A stretch of 64,000 nt of DNA from Pholiota molesta (taxonomy: Eukaryota; Basidiomycota; Agaricomycetes; Agaricales; Strophariaceae). Of the stretch, positions 59,945-64,000 are shown in pieces. Under the pieces are notes generated by a model. It did no database searches, was not told the origin of the DNA, and saw nothing but the letters and a program-made list of their open reading frames with translations. Where the stretch lies: NCBI GenBank assembly GCA_014925825.1, contig JACGCK010000169.1, positions 1 through 64,000 on the forward strand. The letters are read 5' to 3'. Both the position numbers and the translations under genes were made by a program. The first letter of the stretch is position 1. Each line of letters opens with the position of its first letter.

Positions 59945-60049
59945 ATGGACTCTTTTGCCGACTTCATTGCTGCCATCGACTCTGCCCCCGTTCCAAATGA
60001 CGAGGAGAAGCAGAGTAACAGTGGAAATGCCTACTGCGTCATTGCCTGA
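59945..60049 (+). CDS. Lipopeptide mating-pheromone precursor-like, 34 aa
   Basis: The 34-residue frame starts MDSFADFIAAIDSAPVPN and ends GNAYCVIA. The last four residues form a CaaX box (Cys31-Val-Ile-Ala), the farnesylation and carboxymethylation signal of basidiomycete pheromones. The short length, MD(S)F start, acidic middle (D19, E20, E21) and small polar mature region match known precursors. Cleavage near the EEK at 20-22 would give a peptide of roughly 9-11 residues ending in farnesyl-cysteine. Such peptides signal between mates through Ste3-type receptors. No STE3 gene is visible in this window, so it may be a satellite pheromone gene or the receptor may lie beyond the edge. The frame is too short for automatic callers and overlaps a longer meaningless frame. 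Confidence 0.8.
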   Translation: MDSFADFIAAIDSAPVPNDEEKQSNSGNAYCVIA

Positions 60050-60251
60050 GGAACCCAATCCTCAAGGAGCCCATACACGGGGCCTCAATCCCTCATCATC
60101 ATCATCACACCACCATGTCCGTATTCCATCATGCCACTCCTTCTAACTGAAGCTAATCCCTTAAATTTTTGTAGCACCTTCGTTGCTTGCTATCACTCAT
60201 TATTCGCATCTTGCTATCACTCATTCGCATCGTTATCGTTATTACCTCCTC

Positions 60252-60275
60252 CATCATCATCATCATCATCATCAC
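60252..60275 (+). repeat. (CAT)8 microsatellite
   Basis: Eight CAT triplets stand in a pyrimidine-rich stretch, with a shorter CAT run near 60088. Both are 3-prime of the pheromone-like gene. Confidence 0.85.
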
Positions 60276-60799
60276 TGTTTATTATGCATCTCACCCTTTT
60301 CCATCATGTCCACGAGTTGAAACATATTTATCGACCTTGAACACATTTTTTGACCAATGCATTTGCTGGCATATCTATTAGGAACATAGTCATTTCGCCT
60401 TCATCAATATCACTACGTTCAATCTGTATCATTCGACGTTTCCTAGAAGGTATATTTGTAGTAATAGTACTACCGTCGCTTTCTATTTGACTTCTTTATC
60501 GATCGACTTGAAATTATCATGTACTAAGGATTTCGCCGAGGAAACGGAATGCAAATGTTTTTTTTTTTGAGTTGAACAAGTAGTAAATCATCCCGGTCAT
60601 CACATTTGCTCTAAAGTGACTTGAACTGTAGTCTGACTGGAAACAAAAGACGCTGCTATACGGGTATCAAGCTCGATGTGCTAACACCTACCTAGTTAAT
60701 TGTGCGCAAGCTACAAGGTTGACTTCAAATCAGCTAGCGCTGCGGCACATGAAAGCACCGTTTGCATTTTTTTTTTAAATTGCCTAATAGGAACGCGGG

Positions 60800-60815
60800 C
60801 ACTGGCATGCCAGTG
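60800..60815. repeat. 16-bp perfect palindrome
   Basis: CACTGGCATGCCAGTG reads the same on both strands. It could be a dimer-binding site, but no gene start is adjacent. Confidence 0.7.
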
Positions 60816-61093
60816 CATTCGCTAAATAATGGTTACAATCGGTATGCTTCCGAGCAACTTCCGAGCGGTATCTACACTTATTGTATTTTCATGGGAACTA
60901 TCTTTAGGGAATACGATTTATTGTTATTGGACACCCTTTAAAGAACAGCGAAGATTACGGTATGTAGGATAAGATTTTCCCGAGAGTTTACCGCAAAGAC
61001 TCCTTGTTTTGGAGGGCTCTTTGGGTGCCAGGGAACGTTTGTCAAAATAGTCGGTATCCGTGTAGAAAAAGTTGATACTGAAGAGCGGCGCAA

Positions 61094-61177
61094 GGCGCTA
61101 TAGTGTAGTGGTTATCACTCGAGATTCTGATGTTTACAGATGTTCTCGAAACCCAGGTTCGATCCCTGGTAGCGCCT
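61094..61177 (+). tRNA. tRNA-Gln(CTG) with 12-nt intron
   Basis: The acceptor arms GGCGCTA and TAGCGCC pair fully. The D arm is GTG...CAC, the T arm is CCAGG-TTCGATC-CCTGG, and the anticodon stem is CGAGA/TCTCG. The loop reads TTCTGA, then TGTTTACAGATG, then T. Removing the 12 bases after position 37 gives anticodon CTG (Gln). The intron position is canonical for eukaryotic nuclear tRNAs. Internal A-box and B-box sequences are intact, and a TTTTT stretch about 20 nt downstream can end RNA polymerase III transcription. Confidence 0.9.
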
Positions 61178-61475
61178 TGCCAAAGAAGTTGAACCGTTTT
61201 TATTTTGCAGAAATATCTGGACATAATACGTTTGATTGAGTCTTTGAAGTTTGGCATCTATTCAAGACTCAAGTTCTAGTTAATAAATCTTACAATTTAT
61301 AGCACCGTGCGTCGTGTCACTCGTGTGTGCCTTGTAATATTGACCCATCCACTTTCGGCGGTACATATTTACTTTGTCTTGGTCAGCCAAACATGATCAT
61401 GTATGAAATCACCACCTGGTGCCTCTGCCACGTCTTAAACCTCTAGAAATTCGTCCTTGATCTCATTCTTCCACC
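61178..61475. other. Spacer between tRNA and GET2
   Basis: It holds the polymerase III stop signal near 61197 and the GET2 promoter. No other feature is seen. Confidence 0.5.
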
Positions 61476-62705
61476 ATGTCAGCGGCAGCGCGAGCAGAAG
61501 CTCGCAGAAAAGCAATCCTTTCGCGCGGAGGCGACAGACTTGCAAAACTCACCACGTCGGCGCGTGGACACGAGGGGCCGTATCTCCATGATGGTACGCA
61601 CTTACTGTTCTCCAACACCGCATCTTTTCATCGAAAATTCGTATGTAGATCCGCCGGTCCCAAATCTGCCAACTACGAGCACCCGCAAGTTTCTAGGGGA
61701 AGAGAGCAGTGATATGCCCTCGAGCTCGCTGAGGAGCCGCGCCAGTCTGTCCCCGTCGCCGAGTCCGCAACCTGCGCGCACGACGGCCACGAGCGCACCA
61801 CGGAACGCCAACGTGTTTGAGGGCCTCGCGGCTAACGCCCCGGATCCGTCTGTATGGAGCTCCGAGCAGCAGCAGCAGTTCATGCAGGCTTTGATGAACG
61901 CCTCGAGTGGGCCAGGCGGCGCGTTTCCTCAGTTATCATCCGACGCGGATTCAGGTGTTGCTCAGGACATGTCAATAGGCGCCATTGATAACCCGTTCGC
62001 TGCGCTGATGGGGTCGCAGGCTCCTGGAGGCGCTGGGGGTGGCGTATTCCCGCCTTTCGGGCCAGGGATGGAAGGGATGGGCGCTAAATTTCCAGGCATG
62101 ATGGAGCCGCCGAAGGAGAAGACCAAGTTGCAGAAGATGCTGCCTTTATTGCATCTCATTGCGATGTGGTGTATGCTTGCGTATTTCGTGCTGTGGGGCG
62201 AACCCAATGTGCATCGCGAAATAACTGGAGAGGATATTTCGTGGAATACGATGGGACTCTGGAAGCGATGGGCAAGTCTGGGTCAGCGCAGTCCTCTGCT
62301 GGCGACTTCGATGGAGACGTTCAAGATTCATGTTGTGGTGCGTATTTGAATTACGATGATCTGACTGTGTGGAGCCTCGCGTTGACCATCCTTATACAGC
62401 CGTTCTTCTGGGCATTTACCACTCTTGAAATTGTATTGCACTCATTGCGTATATTTTCTGGTTTCGTGAGTAATGTGGCAGCAGTTGATATGTTCAATGC
62501 TTATTTCTCCCCATCATAGGACTCTATTCAACCTCCAACGCTCTTGGCGCTTGCTCTACCACACCTGCCGCCGCCACTACCCTCCCTCATCGTTTACACT
62601 ATGAAATACATGCAAATGGGTTCCCAATTTCTCGATGATTTGTCGGGTCTTGTGGTGGGCATCGGGTTCATCATCTATTTCTCGGGTTGGATAGCGCAGA
62701 CATAG
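61476..62705 (+). CDS. GET2, tail-anchored protein insertion receptor subunit
   Basis: Exons 61476-61593, 61649-62337, 62400-62465 and 62520-62705 give a clean 352-aa frame. The N-terminus MSAAARAEARRKAILSRGGD is the basic Get3-binding helix (RERRKxKI-type) of Get2. A long low-complexity cytosolic linker with Ser/Pro and Gly/Pro stretches follows, then PPKEKTKLQKMLPLLHLIAMW and two further hydrophobic segments (VPFFWAFTTLEIVLH, LVVGIGFIIYFSGWI). This three-helix layout is that of Get2/CAML. With Get1 the protein receives tail-anchored clients from Get3 at the ER membrane. Confidence 0.85.
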
Positions 62706-62810
62706 ACGAGCAACATCTCACTTTTTCTGTGACACCATACTCTCCTGCATTAATTTGTATATTTACCGATAAATGATAATTTTGGAGTATCTCGTCCAGT
62801 GGAATGTAGT

Positions 62811-63697
62811 CTAACTAGTAGTTGCGGATGGCGAAGCCGACGCGTTTGAAGGTGTTGAAGGTGAAGCATCGGCTTTAGCATTATTTTTCTTCTCCTTCCG
62901 TTGGTCGGCTTTCTGCTGGTTCGCTGCGTCCTTCTTTGCCTTCTCTGGATGGGCCTGCAGGTATTCCGCTAACGTTGGCAATTTTTCCCCAGTCTTCGAG
63001 GGTTTCGCTTTCAGTTTGCGTTCTTCAATTTCGTGTACGTCCTCGCCAGGGAGTATCGGCAGGCCCGCGTTCTTGCTGGAAAAGACATGCCTCTGCCATT
63101 CTTCACCGCCTGTCAGGTTCATTAGCTCCTTCGTTATTGAGGTCGACCACTTTTCGTTCATATCGAGCTTTTCCACTTTGCCGTCGACTGTATACGCGGT
63201 CCACGAGTTATGAGAAGGGTGGTGTGGTGTGAGATTGAAAGAGAGCGGGAGAGGCGAAGGAGAAGGAAGGGAGGATATAGAGTATGAGAGCGAGACAACG
63301 GTGAAAATAGGGCTTCGTCAACGCACCGAGTTCAACCTCCATTTCCGGTCTCCATCTCTCGTCTGGTGCTTTCGGTACCTTCTGCACTTCGATATCCAGG
63401 TTGGGATTCGCATAACGTATTCGTGGCAGATGATTCTTCACGAAATCCCTATCAATAGCAAAACGGACCAGAGCACAAGAGCAATACCGAGGAAGCGATT
63501 CATCAACGGTCGGCTCTTTGAAACATGGAACGAAGGCCGAGGACTCACTGGGCACCGAAGTGGTCGCCCTTGGCTGCGAGGGAAAGGCGCAGACGCTTCA
63601 CAGCCGGCAGGACGAGTTTGGGAGGCGCGTTTAGGTGGGATAGCAGCTTGCTGAGGCGCACAATTCCCCCTGGGATTGTCTCTGATCTTGGTGGCAT
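62811..63697 (-). CDS. Mitochondrial ribosomal protein, L51/S25/CI-B8 fold (mL61/Mrp49-like)
   Basis: Exons 63549-63697, 63327-63448 and 62811-63187 (minus strand) give a clean 215-aa frame. The N-terminus MPPRSETIPGGIVRLSKLLS and the following LRLSLAAKGDHFGAQ resemble fungal Mrp49 proteins. The core HLPRIRYANPNLDIEVQK fits the thioredoxin-like L51/S25/CI-B8 domain. KWSTSITKELM follows, with a Lys/Ala-rich tail that is longer than usual. It should be a structural part of the mitochondrial large subunit. A small-subunit or complex I relative of the same fold is the main alternative. Confidence 0.75.
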
Positions 63698-64000
63698 GGT
63701 AAGGGAGGAGAGTGAAGTGAGGTTCGCGTTCCGACGTCGCTGCCAAGTCCCGAATTTTCTGTTTGCTCGTGTTAGCTGGAGTTACTCCAGGTGACATTGA
63801 CAACGTTGGCTGGGTTCAACATCGTTCAGAGCAATGCCCCAATTCAAAGCTGGAATTTTTGCATCCAACATAAATATAAGAACAAATGAAGAAAAATTGG
63901 GGAATGGTGCCTACCGGCGTCCCAGCTTTTGCAACATGTCATCCTCGGATCTCATCGTTTAATCAAAGCCGACAGAATTATACGTTCTCTTCAAGTTTAT
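63698..64000. other. Right edge, no gene recognised
   Basis: This is the promoter side of the mitochondrial ribosomal protein gene. No further feature is seen before the window ends. Confidence 0.4.

Larger units (their letters stand above)
60050..61093. other. Intergenic with microsatellite and palindrome
   Basis: No gene is recognised. It holds a (CAT)8 run at about 60252-60275, T-runs near 60560 and 60765, and a 16-bp perfect palindrome at 60800-60815. Confidence 0.5.

Noticed and set aside
59829..60146. 105-codon frame overlapping the pheromone-like gene
   Set aside because: It has no motif and its start lies in the TATA region. The shorter overlapping frame with the CaaX box explains the locus better.
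36115..64000. Ste3-type receptor partner for the pheromone-like gene
   Set aside because: None of the membrane proteins here fits Ste3. They are MFS, FUSC-like and GET2 proteins.

Overview
The window looks like nuclear DNA of a basidiomycete fungus, most likely an Agaricomycete. Protein-coding genes carry many short introns (about 45-65 nt, GT-AG with occasional GC-AG). Lineage-typical genes are present: a DUF6533-type serpentine membrane protein, a KOW-repeat Spt5-like protein of the kind that multiplies in mushroom genomes, a GCM/MULE-type transposase gene, MYND-finger genes, and a 34-residue CaaX-ended peptide that reads as a mating pheromone precursor. Species cannot be named from the sequence.

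Region 1 (about 1-35 kb) is an accessory, repeat-rich zone. An 11.8 kb element (1233-13052) has very long inverted arms, CACTG...CAGTG ends and a possible 3-bp AGA duplication. A 1.6 kb element with a clean 7-bp target duplication is nested in its right arm only. Next come a 7TM gene, a 431-bp TRIM-like mini LTR element, and a 1700-aa transposase gene that combines a GCM-like zinc region, a MULE DDE core, a USP-like deubiquitinase-type segment and a PHD finger. Behind it lies a ~157-bp satellite with higher-order structure, split by a 3.8 kb near-palindrome. An Spt5-like gene and a 1.6 kb hAT-type non-autonomous element (8-bp duplication) follow. Arrays of a 10-bp-phased CACGCTA heptamer lie at the boundaries of these mobile modules. 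The zone ends with a VPS4-like gene that kept the MIT domain but has no AAA ATPase.

Region 2 (about 36-55 kb) holds transport and metabolism genes: an aromatic-acid-exporter (FUSC-like) membrane protein, an allantoate-permease-type MFS transporter, BCP1, mitochondrial proline dehydrogenase, two tandem MYND-finger paralogs sharing a 9-nt micro-exon, and a second MFS transporter. Region 3 (55-64 kb) is conserved housekeeping: VPS35 (retromer), the pheromone-like gene, an intron-containing tRNA-Gln(CTG), GET2, and a mitochondrial ribosomal protein of the L51/S25/CI-B8 fold (mL61/Mrp49-like).

At least a dozen coding exons in seven genes need one extra nucleotide to keep a conserved frame, often in short homopolymers, while neighbours such as VPS35, GET2, mL61 and the Spt5-like gene are clean. 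Residual single-base deletion errors in the assembly are the simplest explanation, so these genes should not be called pseudogenes without read-level checking.
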